Origin: SHZL01 sp031362985
GTDB lineage: Bacteria; Pseudomonadota; Gammaproteobacteria; Xanthomonadales; SZUA-36
Direction: 5' to 3'
Length of the DNA stretch: 64,000 nucleotides
NCBI GenBank assembly: GCA_031362985.1
Contig: JANLTO010000160.1
Span: forward strand, 21,091 to 85,090
Shown piece after piece: positions 18,144 to 27,595 of the stretch. How positions within the stretch are numbered: the stretch's first letter is position 1; every line of letters begins with the position of its first letter. Position numbers and translations under genes: made by a program. Below the pieces are notes generated by a model. The model was given only the letters and a program-made list of their open reading frames with translations, was not told where the DNA came from and ran no database searches.

Positions 18144-18149
18144 ATTATA
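18144..18149 (-). promoter_or_regulatory. Candidate -10 element for mdh-prpB-prpC
   Basis: A perfect TATAAT on the minus strand in the mdh/pdxB divergent gap, about 77 nt before the mdh ATG. No convincing -35 hexamer is found 16-18 nt upstream, so it may be activator-dependent. Confidence 0.35.
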
Positions 18150-18220
18150 GCCGATTAATACTTTTCGACACTTGTTGAAAACGTTAATACTCCCGGTTCA
18201 AAGCGTAATAGTGACACCCA

Positions 18221-19336
18221 ATGATGAAAATCGCCGTTGACAAAAACATTCCGGGCGTAAGTGAGTCATTTTCGCTGCATGCCGAGGTTACCTATGTTGA
18301 CGGCAGGGCGCTACGTAAGGCGGAAATTCGCGACATGGATGCGCTGATTGTCAGGTCAGTCACGACGGTGAATTGTAACTTGCTGGAAGATACCGCTGTC
18401 CGGTTCGTTGGGTCTGCGACCATAGGTGTCGACCATCTGGACATTCCGTGGCTTGAACGGCGCGGCATTCGTTGGGCCAGCGCTCCGGGATGCAACGCGA
18501 ACGCGGCGGCACAATACACTCTTGCCATGATTCTGCTTGCTTGCCGACGAACCACTACTGAACTGGCGTCTTGCCGTGTTGGTATCGCGGGGCTTGGGAA
18601 TGTGGGCAGCAGGTTGCGGCACTTGCTCGCAGAATTTGGGGTAAAAGAGCTGATGCTGTGCGATCCTCCACTTACAGATGCAGGAGTTCCTGACCTTTGC
18701 ACAATGGACCAGCTCCGGCAGTGCGACATCCTGACATTCCACGTACCTTTGACCGCGACCGGGGCTTACCCAACCTTGGGAATGGTCAACAGGAAGTTTC
18801 TCAATTCACTCCGGAAGGGCGCCCTGCTGGTGAACACTTCCCGCGGAAAAGTCGTTGATGGCCAGGCATTACAAGAGTGGTTAGCTGCTGAGAATGGTTT
18901 TGCTGCACTCGATGTTTTTCCGCAGGAGCCAGTCACCGAAGGATCCCTCATCCGCTTTCTCAGTATCGCCACTCCGCATGTAGCAGGATACAGCCTGGAT
19001 GGGAAATGGAAGGGCACACTGATGGTGTATGAACAGTTCTGCGATTGGCTGCAGGTGCCGCAGCGAACCACAACAACACCACCCCGCCTGGATGAACATT
19101 GCCTGGCGGTGCAGCAGGCAAGCTCGGTCGAAGCCGCCGTGCTGGCCGCCTGCCCGGTGGAGCGTGACGACCGGAATATGCGCGAAACCTTTACGTCAGG
19201 CGCAGCAATTTCGGGAAACAGTTTCGACGAACTTCGCGGTAACTATCCATCGCGCCGCGATTTTTCTGGCTGGAAAGTACCGCAAAACCTACCGGCGGTC
19301 CAGGCAAACGCTCTAAAAATACTCGGTTTTCATTGA
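18221..19336 (+). CDS. pdxB: Erythronate-4-phosphate dehydrogenase
   Basis: Second step of the DXP-dependent pyridoxal phosphate pathway, oxidising 4-phosphoerythronate. 371 residues. N-terminal MKIAVDKNIPG and SATIGVDHLD, a central NAD-binding motif GIAGLGNVGSRL, and the D-2-hydroxyacid dehydrogenase catalytic set: Arg in NTSRGKVVDG, Glu in DVFPQEP, His in TPHVAGYSLDGK. The last is a PdxB signature; the C-terminal dimerisation domain follows. Two adjacent ATG codons (18221, 18224) can serve as start; no good ribosome site is visible. Divergent from mdh, 53 nt upstream of typA. Confidence 0.94.
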   Translation: MMKIAVDKNIPGVSESFSLHAEVTYVDGRALRKAEIRDMDALIVRSVTTVNCNLLEDTAVRFVGSATIGVDHLDIPWLERRGIRWASAPGCNANAAAQYTLAMILLACRRTTTELASCRVGIAGLGNVGSRLRHLLAEFGVKELMLCDPPLTDAGVPDLCTMDQLRQCDILTFHVPLTATGAYPTLGMVNRKFLNSLRKGALLVNTSRGKVVDGQALQEWLAAENGFAALDVFPQEPVTEGSLIRFLSIATPHVAGYSLDGKWKGTLMVYEQFCDWLQVPQRTTTTPPRLDEHCLAVQQASSVEAAVLAACPVERDDRNMRETFTSGAAISGNSFDELRGNYPSRRDFSGWKVPQNLPAVQANALKILGFH

Positions 19337-19388
19337 TTTCCAAGCGAAATAAGGGTAACGTGCGCGCCCCGCCTTGTGGTACTAAACC

Positions 19389-21224
19389 GTGATCGAGAAC
19401 CTCCGAAACATCGCCATTATTGCGCACGTCGACCACGGCAAGACCACGCTGGTTGATCAGTTATTGCAACAAACCGGCACCTTGGGCGACCGCGCTGCAA
19501 AACCAGAAAGGATCATGGATTCCAATGATCTGGAGCGTGAGCGCGGTATTACCATTCTTTCCAAGAACACCGCACTGAAATGGGATGACGGTGAAAAGAT
19601 TTGGCGGATCAACATTGTCGACACACCCGGTCATGCCGACTTTGGTGGCGAAGTTGAACGCATACTCAGCATGGTAGATTCCGTTCTGTTGTTGGTCGAC
19701 GCAGTCGACGGCCCCATGCCGCAAACGAGATTTGTAACGCAAAAAGCATTTGAAATGGGCTTTCGTCCCATTGTCGTAATCAACAAAGTGGATAGAGATG
19801 GTGCGCGCCCGCAATGGGTTCTGGACCAGACATTCGATTTGTTTGACAGGCTGGGCGCGACTGACGAGCAATTGGATTTCCCCGTTGTCTACGCATCCGC
19901 CCTGCACGGCTACGCCAGCCTTGACTCCACTTCACGTGACGGTGATATGCGTCCCTTGTTCGAATCGGTGATACGCCATGTGGCACCACCCAAGGTCGAC
20001 CAGGATGGGCCATTCCAGATGCGAATATCGACCCTGGATTACAATTCCTACGTGGGCGTGATTGGCATCGGCCGCGTTCAGCGCGGCGAAGTAAAGCCAA
20101 ATCAACAGGTATGCGTGATAGATCACCAGGGCAACAAGCGCAACGCCAAGATCATGCAAGTCCTGGGCTTTAGCGGCCTGGAACGGAGGGAAGTTGAATG
20201 CGCGGAAGCCGGGGATATCATCGCAATTACGGGCGTGGAGGAATTGTGCATTTCCGACACGCTGTGCGACCGCAATCACCCCGATCCGCTGCCCCCTCTG
20301 ACCGTCGACGAACCTACCATCAGCATGATGTTTATCGTCAACAAGTCTCCCTTTGCCGGGCGCGAAGGCAAGTACCTGACCAGCCGACAGGTGCGTGAGC
20401 GCCTGTTACGCGAAGCCTTGCACAACGTGGCGTTGCGGGTTGAAGAGACCGAAGACGCCGAGCGCTTCAAGGTATCCGGCCGAGGCGAGCTCCATTTGTC
20501 TATTTTGATCGAAACCATGCGCCGCGAAGGATACGAACTGGCCATTTCCCGACCCCAGGTGATACTGCACGAGGTTGATGGCCACAAAGAAGAACCCTAT
20601 GAACAACTCGTCATCGACCTTGAATCTGAATACCAGGGAGCTGTCATGGAACGCCTGGGCGATCGCCGTGCCGAGCTGCAAAACATGCAGCTCGATGGGA
20701 AAGGCCGGGTGCGCCTCGATTATCAGATACCGGCACGCGGCTTGATCGGATTCCAGAATGAATTTCGCACCCTGAGCGCAGGAACGGGGTTGATGTTTCA
20801 TGTATTCAATCATTATGGGCCATACCACCCCGGTGATATTTCACGACGCAACAATGGCGTTCTGATTTCAAATTCGACCGGGAAGTCAGTTGCCTACGCC
20901 TTGTTTAACCTGCAGGAACGGGGACGAATGATTATTGAGGCAGGCTCTGATGTGTATGCCGGACAAGTCATCGGAATTCACACGCGTGCAAACGACCTCA
21001 CCGTCAATCCTCTCAAAGGCAAACAATTGACGAACGTTCGTACCGTACTCAAAGATGACAACGTGCAGTTGGCAGCTCCACAGAAAATGAGCCTGGAACA
21101 GGCGTTGGAATTTATTGAGGACGACGAACTCGTCGAAGTGACCCCGGAGTCAATCCGTATTCGCAAAGTTCACCTGCAAGAGAACGATCGCAAGCGCGCG
21201 GACCGGAGCAGAGACGAATCCTGA
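19389..21224 (+). CDS. typA: Ribosome-associated GTPase TypA/BipA
   Basis: Translational GTPase of the EF-G family that assists ribosome assembly and stress adaptation. 611 residues; GTG start giving MIENLRNIAIIAHVDHGKTT, matching the family N terminus. G motifs: AHVDHGKT, RERGITI, DTPGHADFGG, NKVDRDGA. Domain V and the BipA-specific C-terminal domain follow (GRGELHLSILIETMRREGYE, RARGLIGF-like ARGLIGFQNEF). It shares only a 52-nt gap with pdxB. It converges on the M61 peptidase. Confidence 0.97.
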   Translation: MIENLRNIAIIAHVDHGKTTLVDQLLQQTGTLGDRAAKPERIMDSNDLERERGITILSKNTALKWDDGEKIWRINIVDTPGHADFGGEVERILSMVDSVLLLVDAVDGPMPQTRFVTQKAFEMGFRPIVVINKVDRDGARPQWVLDQTFDLFDRLGATDEQLDFPVVYASALHGYASLDSTSRDGDMRPLFESVIRHVAPPKVDQDGPFQMRISTLDYNSYVGVIGIGRVQRGEVKPNQQVCVIDHQGNKRNAKIMQVLGFSGLERREVECAEAGDIIAITGVEELCISDTLCDRNHPDPLPPLTVDEPTISMMFIVNKSPFAGREGKYLTSRQVRERLLREALHNVALRVEETEDAERFKVSGRGELHLSILIETMRREGYELAISRPQVILHEVDGHKEEPYEQLVIDLESEYQGAVMERLGDRRAELQNMQLDGKGRVRLDYQIPARGLIGFQNEFRTLSAGTGLMFHVFNHYGPYHPGDISRRNNGVLISNSTGKSVAYALFNLQERGRMIIEAGSDVYAGQVIGIHTRANDLTVNPLKGKQLTNVRTVLKDDNVQLAAPQKMSLEQALEFIEDDELVEVTPESIRIRKVHLQENDRKRADRSRDES

Positions 21225-21244
21225 GACGGAAACGTGAAAGCCAG

Positions 21245-21268
21245 AGCCTGCCAGGCTTCAGGCAGGCT
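21245..21268 (+). terminator. Hairpin after typA
   Basis: Perfect 8-bp stem AGCCTGCC / GGCAGGCT (21245-21252 and 21261-21268) with an 8-nt loop, 20 nt beyond the typA stop. No T run follows, so a terminator role is possible but not typical. Confidence 0.45.
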
Positions 21269-21299
21269 TGATCTGCCGTGGGTAGCCTCTGACCATTTG

Positions 21300-21328
21300 G
21301 GGAAACTCTGATTTATTCAGAGCTTCCC
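21300..21328. other. Hairpin containing the M61 peptidase stop codon
   Basis: GGGAA (21300-21304) and CTCTGA (21306-21311) pair with TCAGAG (21317-21322) and TTCCC (21324-21328), with one mismatch. The TAA of the minus-strand peptidase gene (21313-21315) lies in the 5-nt loop. No U run follows on the minus strand. Confidence 0.5.
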
Positions 21329-23175
21329 TGATTTGTAACGAACTCCAGATTTACTCCCAACCATGATTTAAGTCGATCTTTTTCCTTTTTACTGATATCC
21401 GGGCTAACGGAAATAAGGTACTTGTCCGGAACCGCGGCCTGTGTAATGACCTCAAGCGTTATAACCTTGCCGTGACGCACCAACAGGATTCCGGTTTTTT
21501 CTCCAGGCACCAGTCTCTGCATCCGCTCCCCGATGGTTTCCTTGGTTACGCGCAGATTGTTGATTGCCAGGATCTCATCAAGCGGAAGTATTCCGGCTTT
21601 TGCTCCGCTGCCGCCTTGCAACACTTCCGCAACCAACAGGTTGGGGGCCAGTTCATCCCATACCAGCCCGAAGTCCGTTGGCTCGGGCAGTCCTGCTTCT
21701 GCAGCTGCTGTGCGCGACGGGGAACGGTCGAGCTTCAGGCCATACCAGGCCAAAACTGAATCGATGTCCGGATCATTGGTGGATTCCAACGATGTTTCAA
21801 CCTGCTTTATTAGCTCCTCCCCGGCAAGCTCTCCGGCAATGGCTGCAAACGCCGTGGGAGGATAACCATGGCTACCGGCACTTCCCTCTGGGCCATAGCG
21901 CAGGTACATCTCGCGCATCAAGGCATCCAGGCTGGAGCGGTTATCCGTTGCCTGCCGTATTGCCGCATCGGTCACGAAACCGATGATGGAGCCTTTGCGG
22001 TAATAGCTCACGGACTTGTTTATCGTATTGGCATCTGGCTTGTAGTGTTTTATCCATGCATCGAAAGACGCCGCCTCGGCTGACTCAAGGCGCCTCCCTG
22101 GCGTGGTCTCATAAGTGTGAAACTCAGTGGCCAGGAGAACGAAATACTCATCCACTGCAATCAGGCCGGATCGAAGCAACAGCAGGTTGTCGTAATAGCT
22201 CGTCACGCCCTCGGCCAGCCAAAGCTCCCGCGTATAGGTCTCCTTCGCATAGTCATATGCGCCCAGTGCTTGCGGACGCATTCGCCGGATGTTCCATGCG
22301 TGGAAAAATTCGTGACTCACCAGTGCAAGCCAATCCACGTAATCCTGGCGATAACGCATTTGCAAAGGGTTAGTTAACAGAGCCGTGCTGTAGTCGTGCT
22401 CCAGTCCGCCAGTCCCTTCGGCAATTACATTGAGAAATATGTATGGCCTTGCAAATGGATTGACGCCCCAGAACTTCTGCACTGCGGCCACAACATCTGC
22501 CACATCCCGGGCTGACTTCGGGCCATCCCACCATGCGGTTTCCCCCTGATTCACGAGCACGTATGCCTGCCCATCAACCGAAAACGGATAGTCCGGCGCA
22601 TTTCCCAGCAGGATCGGGCTGTCAACGAGCTCGTCGTAATTGCCCGCGAGATAATGCTGACTCTCACCTGCACCGGGCATGGCGGTATGTATACTTGCCC
22701 AGTCTTGCGGCAAGTCCACGATAACCTGCTGTGGCCAGTCTCGGCTCGACTCCGTATACAGGAACAGGCCAGCGCCGTTGAGCAAGGCAAAATCACTTTC
22801 CACCCAGTTGGTGCTCGTTGCAAGCTCGCCTGCCCAAACCGAATAACTGACCTTGATTGCCTGCTCGCCTGAACTTGCAACCCGCCAGCGGTTCTTGGCC
22901 ACCTTTTGCACATCCAGTGGCTTTCCGTCGGCACCACTGGCACGAAGCCGCTCGACCTGTGCTGCGTAATCCCTGATCAGATATGACCCAGGCGTCCAGC
23001 TGGGCATGATCAATTCGATCTCGTCAGTAGCGACCGGCATGGAAAGCGTCACCTCCACATATTGGTTTTGTCGCTCGGGAAAGCGCAGTTGGTGCTCCAC
23101 CAGGGACGACTGGGCATGTGTCATGTGCATCGGCACCAGCAACAAAACACCCAACAGTATCCGGACAAACCTCAT
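21313..23175 (-). CDS. Exported M61 family metallopeptidase with PDZ domain
   Basis: Predicted glycyl aminopeptidase-type zinc protease. 620 residues. A signal peptide (MRFVRILLGVLLLVPMHMTH-A) points to export. The N-terminal M61 beta domain includes MPSWTPGSYLIRDY; the zinc site is HEFFH (288-292) with the third ligand Glu322 in LAEGVTSYYD; the GxEH-like element GGLEH is at 256-260. A PDZ domain near the C terminus (about 510-590; LLVAEVLQGGSGAKAGI, LAINNLRV) completes the usual layout. Its substrate is unknown. The gene lies 100 nt downstream of the Sel1-repeat gene on the same strand. All catalytic residues are present. Confidence 0.92.
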   Translation of the reverse strand: MRFVRILLGVLLLVPMHMTHAQSSLVEHQLRFPERQNQYVEVTLSMPVATDEIELIMPSWTPGSYLIRDYAAQVERLRASGADGKPLDVQKVAKNRWRVASSGEQAIKVSYSVWAGELATSTNWVESDFALLNGAGLFLYTESSRDWPQQVIVDLPQDWASIHTAMPGAGESQHYLAGNYDELVDSPILLGNAPDYPFSVDGQAYVLVNQGETAWWDGPKSARDVADVVAAVQKFWGVNPFARPYIFLNVIAEGTGGLEHDYSTALLTNPLQMRYRQDYVDWLALVSHEFFHAWNIRRMRPQALGAYDYAKETYTRELWLAEGVTSYYDNLLLLRSGLIAVDEYFVLLATEFHTYETTPGRRLESAEAASFDAWIKHYKPDANTINKSVSYYRKGSIIGFVTDAAIRQATDNRSSLDALMREMYLRYGPEGSAGSHGYPPTAFAAIAGELAGEELIKQVETSLESTNDPDIDSVLAWYGLKLDRSPSRTAAAEAGLPEPTDFGLVWDELAPNLLVAEVLQGGSGAKAGILPLDEILAINNLRVTKETIGERMQRLVPGEKTGILLVRHGKVITLEVITQAAVPDKYLISVSPDISKKEKDRLKSWLGVNLEFVTNQGSSE

Positions 23176-23275
23176 CGCGTTCGCACCCCTTTTCGGCCCA
23201 ATTGCAGCATGTTTTGTTTCATCAGATACAAATCGGCTCTCAGGTGCCCGGCATCCCGGAAGTTGAAATCATGTT

Positions 23276-23761
23276 TCAAGGCTTGGGGGATGTCACCCCA
23301 AGTTCTGCGCTCTTCGCCCTGGCATCGTCGATTTGTTTTGCATTCAGGACTTTGTCCAGTTCTTCAATGAGGGCCATGCTGGGTTCATGCCCTGCGCTGG
23401 AGGAATGCAGCAACCAAGCGTAGGCCTCTACCGGATCTCTCTCCACTCCTTCGCCCTGGAGATGCAAAACGGCCATGTTGTACTGGGCACCGGTGTGTCC
23501 TTGCTGTGCTGCCTGCCGGTACCACTGGGCAGCCAATTTATAGCTTTGGGCTACCCCAATGATTGTAGGGTCGCTACCGGCTTTATAGTACAGATACGCG
23601 AGATCGTACTGCGACTCGGAGTCTCCGCGCTCGGCAGCCTGTCGCAATTTGCTATAAGGCTGAAGGTAAAGCGTGTGTGAGAAACGTTGGCTGTTTGTAA
23701 CCTGGGCCCAAACCCCGGTAACCCATACAAGCAACAGCAGAAGCAAGCACGTGCGTACGAT
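23276..23761 (-). CDS. Exported Sel1-like repeat protein with apparent AUC start
   Basis: Small secreted protein of about 161 residues with Sel1/TPR-like repeats: SKLRQAAERGDSESQYDLAY, LAAQWYRQAAQQGHTGAQYN and DPVEAYAWLLHSSSAGHEPS. Such repeats mediate protein contacts; no enzymatic role is visible. The start is odd. The only ordinary in-frame start is TTG at 23746, giving a signal peptide with no basic residue and no ribosome site. Fifteen nt earlier an ATC codon (23761-23759) lies exactly 6 nt after AGGAG and yields (M)VRTCLLLLLLVWVTGVWA, a proper signal peptide with an Arg. An in-frame TAG (23807-23809) limits extension, and no ATG, GTG or TTG lies between. I place the start at the ATC. 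A one-base sequencing or assembly error in an ATG is the alternative. Confidence 0.7.
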   Translation of the reverse strand: MVRTCLLLLLLVWVTGVWAQVTNSQRFSHTLYLQPYSKLRQAAERGDSESQYDLAYLYYKAGSDPTIIGVAQSYKLAAQWYRQAAQQGHTGAQYNMAVLHLQGEGVERDPVEAYAWLLHSSSAGHEPSMALIEELDKVLNAKQIDDARAKSAELGVTSPKP

Positions 23762-23868
23762 GGATTTCTCCTGCTTTTTGCTCTGAAACTGCCTACGAAA
23801 GACTTCCTAGATAGTATACATTGAGTTCTCACATGACAATACTTGGCTGTGAGCCTGGCGCGGAATGC

Positions 23869-25257
23869 TTATCCCCCAACCTGGCCAAACTTCTTGACGA
23901 TGAGCATGGCAAGTTCCAAAGACTGTTCGTAGTTGAGCCTCGGGTCGACCGTGGACTTGTAGGCACGTTTAAGATCTTCTTCGGAAAGATCACGCGCTCC
24001 TCCGGTGCACTCGGTGACGTCCTCTCCAGTCAGTTCAAGGTGCACCCCGCCAAGCCGTGAATGGCAGGACCGGTGAATATCAATGGCCAAGTCCATTTCA
24101 CGCATGATCTTGCGGAATCGTCGAGTCTTGATACCTGACTCTGTGGACTCGGTATTGCCGTGCATGGCATCGCAAATCCATAGCACCGGACTCCCATGGT
24201 CCATCACGGCCTGGATCAGGCCGGGAAGCTTACTCTCTATAAGTGACTCACCCATGCGGTGAATCAGCACAATGCGCCCCGCCTCCCGTGCCGGATTCAG
24301 CACATCCAGCAGCCTGGACAGCCAGTCAACATCCATGCCAGGGCCAACCTTTATCCCCAAAGGGTTTCTTATGCCACGGAAATACTCAACGTGTGCTCCG
24401 TCCAGCGCGGCCGTGCGCATTCCAATCCAGGGGAAGTGAGTTGACAGGTTAAACCAGCCCCACTGACGCGGCACCTGGCGCGTCAGTGCCTGCTCATAAT
24501 GCAAATGCAAAGCTTCGTGCGAGGTAAAAAAGTCAACTCGTCTTAGGGTACCTGCATCCTGGCCACTGATGGTCTCCAGGAATTTCAAGGATCGTCCAAT
24601 ATCTTCTGCCAGGCGCTGAAATTCTTCAGCCAGCGGAGAATGTTCTACCCAGCTCAAATTCCAGTATTCCGGATGATGTAAATCGGCGAAGCCACCGTCC
24701 ACCAATGCGCGCACAAAATTCATGGTCAATGCAGAATTGGAATGTGCCTGGATCAGGCGCTGCGGATCGGGGTTTCTTGCCTCGGGGGAAAATTCGATGG
24801 AATTGACTATGTCTCCGCGGTAAGTCGGCAAAGTCACGCCGTCACGTGTCTCCCAATCAGAAGACCTTGGCTTGGCATACTGCCCTGCGTATCGACCGAC
24901 CCGCAGCACCGGCATTTGCAAGCCGTGTACAAGCACCAGGCTCATCTGCAACAACACTTTGAGCCGGTTGGCAATCAGGGAGGAAGAGCACTCGCTGAAA
25001 TTCTCTGCGCAATCCCCGCCCTGCAACATGAACCGGCGACCTTCCTGTGCTTCTGCGATTTGCTCGCGCAAAGAGTTAACTTCCCAGGACGTCACCAGCG
25101 GGGGCAGATCGCTGAGCCTGGCAAGCGCATCTCCCAACGCTTCCTGGTTAACGTAGGTTGCCTGCTGCAGCGCCTTGAAACCTGTCCAGGATCCCGGGCT
25201 CCAGTTCTCTGGAACATTGACTTTCTGCACCGGGGACCTGTTGGTTTTCATTTCCAT
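23869..25257 (-). CDS. 3-deoxy-7-phosphoheptulonate synthase, class II
   Basis: DAHP synthase, first step of the shikimate pathway (phosphoenolpyruvate plus erythrose 4-phosphate). 462 residues of the plant-type class II family, unrelated in sequence to AroF/G/H. Key signatures: FMLQGGDCAENFSE near residue 76, PVLRVGRYAGQYAKPRS, GDIVNSIEF, FFTSHEALHLHYEQ, GIKVGPGMD, RIVLIHRMG, PVLWICDAMHGNTE, and GGVHLELTGEDVTEC. The metal-binding Cys, His, Glu and Asp residues of these motifs are present. ATG at 25257 has AAGG upstream. Follows dsbB on the same strand with a 15-nt gap. No leader peptide suggesting attenuation is seen. Confidence 0.96.
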   Translation of the reverse strand: MEMKTNRSPVQKVNVPENWSPGSWTGFKALQQATYVNQEALGDALARLSDLPPLVTSWEVNSLREQIAEAQEGRRFMLQGGDCAENFSECSSSLIANRLKVLLQMSLVLVHGLQMPVLRVGRYAGQYAKPRSSDWETRDGVTLPTYRGDIVNSIEFSPEARNPDPQRLIQAHSNSALTMNFVRALVDGGFADLHHPEYWNLSWVEHSPLAEEFQRLAEDIGRSLKFLETISGQDAGTLRRVDFFTSHEALHLHYEQALTRQVPRQWGWFNLSTHFPWIGMRTAALDGAHVEYFRGIRNPLGIKVGPGMDVDWLSRLLDVLNPAREAGRIVLIHRMGESLIESKLPGLIQAVMDHGSPVLWICDAMHGNTESTESGIKTRRFRKIMREMDLAIDIHRSCHSRLGGVHLELTGEDVTECTGGARDLSEEDLKRAYKSTVDPRLNYEQSLELAMLIVKKFGQVGG

Positions 25258-25272
25258 AGCCTTGCTGACGCC

Positions 25273-25785
25273 TTATCTTTGGTTTGGTCTTGCCACGACT
25301 ATCGTGGTCATCATAGTAAGACCAATGTACCAGATCAGCGTCCACCAAGGCATGCTAAGGCCGGCAAAAGTCCAATCAATCTGCGCACATTCGCCTGATC
25401 CATAAAATACCTCTTTGAAAACCTCCGCGTAAGGCATGGTTTCCAACATGTAGTTCAGGCCCATACCGCAATCAGGGACCTGTCCCGGTGGCAGGCTCTG
25501 CAGCCAAACGTGACGCCCCGCAATGACCGCACCAGCCAATCCACCAATTGCGAGCACACTCCAATATATCCAACGCCCGGTCCGCTCCGGATTGTGGATT
25601 GCGGCAAGCAAAGCGACCAGGCCTATCCACATAAATGCCACGCGCTGCAGGATGCACAATGGACAAGGGTCCAAAAATCCAACGTGTTGAACGTACAGGG
25701 CATACCCCAGCAAAAACGCGCATGATACAGCAACAAAGAAAAACCAGTTTCGCGGGCGAAAGAGCAGCGACAATTGATTGTTCAC
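25273..25785 (-). CDS. dsbB: Disulfide bond formation protein DsbB
   Basis: Inner-membrane protein that reoxidises DsbA and passes electrons to ubiquinone. 170 residues with four hydrophobic helices. The first periplasmic loop carries CPLC (41-44); the second loop carries Cys106 (PDCGMG) and Cys133 (GECAQ). Arg48 just after CPLC (ILQR) matches the quinone-interacting Arg of the family. GTG start, with GGGA immediately upstream. No DsbA is in view. It begins the dsbB-DAHP synthase gene pair and is divergent from hutU. Confidence 0.94.
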   Translation of the reverse strand: MNNQLSLLFRPRNWFFFVAVSCAFLLGYALYVQHVGFLDPCPLCILQRVAFMWIGLVALLAAIHNPERTGRWIYWSVLAIGGLAGAVIAGRHVWLQSLPPGQVPDCGMGLNYMLETMPYAEVFKEVFYGSGECAQIDWTFAGLSMPWWTLIWYIGLTMMTTIVVARPNQR

Positions 25786-25859
25786 TCCCGTTTTAATTGC
25801 ATGGTTTCACCAAACCACGACAAATCGACAAAGTCCCGACCGACGGCGTCAGGTTCCCT

Positions 25860-25865
25860 TATAAT
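25860..25865 (+). promoter_or_regulatory. Candidate -10 element of the hut operon
   Basis: Perfect TATAAT in the dsbB/hutU divergent gap, about 58 nt before hutU. The -35 position (CGACCG) is poor, consistent with a controlled promoter, though no HutC-type operator is recognisable. Confidence 0.35.
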
Positions 25866-25922
25866 TTGGAAACCCGTATACCACATGAACCCTTAACGGA
25901 ACCCAACCCGTAGCACAGGCAT

Positions 25923-27584
25923 ATGATCATGAGTGTAAGCAAGAGACAAATCAAGGCTGCAACCGGAACCCGGCTTTCCTGTCGCGGATGGCATCAGGAG
26001 GCGGCACTGCGCATGTTGATGAACAACCTCGATGCCAATGTTGCTGAAAAGCCGGATGAGCTCATCGTTTATGGTGGTACCGGGAAAGCCGCCCGCAATT
26101 GGCAATGCTATGAGCGCATCGTGCAAACCCTGCAACGACTGGAAAATGATGAAACGCTGCTCGTTCAGAGTGGCAAGCCGACCGGGGTTTTCCGTACCCA
26201 TGAAGAAGCACCCCGCGTGCTCATTGCCAATGCGAACCTGGTGCCGCGATGGGGAAACTGGGACGTTTTTCGGGAACTTGAGGCCAAGGGCTTAACCATG
26301 TACGGGCAAATGACGGCCGGTTCATGGATCTACATTGGATCCCAAGGTATTGTGCAGGGCACCTACGAAACATTTGCTGAATGCGCCCATCAACATTTCG
26401 GGGGTAGCCTTGCAGGCAAACTGGTCGTAACCGCTGGCCTGGGCGGTATGGGGGGAGCACAACCACTCGCAGTGACCATGAACGATGGCAAGTGCCTGGT
26501 GGTTGAGGTCGACCCGTGGCGCATCCAGAGGCGGGTTGAAACCGGGTATTGCGATCGAATGTGCGAAAGCCTTGATGAGGCGCTTGACCTGCTCAAGCAA
26601 GCAAAGGGAGGTTTGTCAATCGGCCTGCTGGGAAACATTGCAGAGATCCTGCCGGAATTGGTCCGGCGAGACATAGTTCCCGACATAGTCACCGATCAAA
26701 CTTCCGCACATGACCTGCGGGAAGGGTACATCCCGGCCGGATACTCGTTGCAAGAGGCAGCAGAATTACGGCACACAGATCCGGAAAAATACGATAACGA
26801 GGTGTTGGACTCCATGGTCCAGCACGTCCGGGCGATCCTGGACTTGCAAGAGAAAGGTTCTATCTGCTTCGACTATGGTAATAACCTGAGGGGCCAAGTG
26901 GCAGATTTTCGTAAGATGCAGGAAGCGTTCAACTTCCCTGGTTTCGTGCCCGCATACATCCGGCCGCTGTTTTGCAAAGGAGCAGGCCCTTTTCGATGGG
27001 CCGCTTTGAGTGGCAACCCGGCCGACATACACACCACCGATGCAGCAATCCTTGAACTATTTCCACACAAGGAATCCCTGCATCGTTGGATACACAAGGC
27101 GCGTGAAAAAATTCAGTTTCAGGGTGTTCCAGCCCGAATCTGTTGGCTGGAGTTTGGTGAGAGAGCGGAAGCTGGCTTGAAATTCAATTGGCTCGTGAAA
27201 CAAGGGAAAGTGGACGCGCCGTTAGTCATTGGGCGCGATCACCTGGATACCGGCTCGGTAGCCTCGCCGAACAGGGAAACCGAGGCCATGCTGGACGGCT
27301 CGGATGCCATTGCAGATTGGCCGCTACTGAATGCCATGCTGAACACAGCCTGCGGAGCCAGTTGGGTTTCCCTGCATCACGGTGGCGGTGTTGGCATCGG
27401 TTATTCCATTCATTCCGGCATGGTCTGTGTCGCCGAGGGTAGCGAGATGGCAGACCGCAGGCTGCAACGGGTGCTGACGGCCGACCCGGGCACCGGCGTA
27501 ATGCGCCATGCTGATGCCGGCTACCAGGACGCTATCGAAACAGCAGATCAGCGCGGCGTTGATCTACCCATGATCAACGGATGA
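25923..27584 (+). CDS. hutU: Urocanate hydratase
   Basis: Second step of histidine breakdown, urocanate to 4-imidazolone-5-propionate, using tightly bound NAD as electrophile. 553 residues, the usual size. Family stretches: YGGTGKAARNW, GVFRTHEEAPRVLIANANL, MYGQMTAGSWIYIGSQGI, GGLGGMGGAQPLA, FVPAYIRPLFCKGAGPFRW, and HHGGGVGIGYSIHSGMV. Two ATG codons (25923 and 25929) are possible starts; the ribosome site is weak for both. First gene of hutU-hutH-hutI. Confidence 0.97.
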   Translation: MIMSVSKRQIKAATGTRLSCRGWHQEAALRMLMNNLDANVAEKPDELIVYGGTGKAARNWQCYERIVQTLQRLENDETLLVQSGKPTGVFRTHEEAPRVLIANANLVPRWGNWDVFRELEAKGLTMYGQMTAGSWIYIGSQGIVQGTYETFAECAHQHFGGSLAGKLVVTAGLGGMGGAQPLAVTMNDGKCLVVEVDPWRIQRRVETGYCDRMCESLDEALDLLKQAKGGLSIGLLGNIAEILPELVRRDIVPDIVTDQTSAHDLREGYIPAGYSLQEAAELRHTDPEKYDNEVLDSMVQHVRAILDLQEKGSICFDYGNNLRGQVADFRKMQEAFNFPGFVPAYIRPLFCKGAGPFRWAALSGNPADIHTTDAAILELFPHKESLHRWIHKAREKIQFQGVPARICWLEFGERAEAGLKFNWLVKQGKVDAPLVIGRDHLDTGSVASPNRETEAMLDGSDAIADWPLLNAMLNTACGASWVSLHHGGGVGIGYSIHSGMVCVAEGSEMADRRLQRVLTADPGTGVMRHADAGYQDAIETADQRGVDLPMING

Positions 27585-27595
27585 GGTAAATCACA

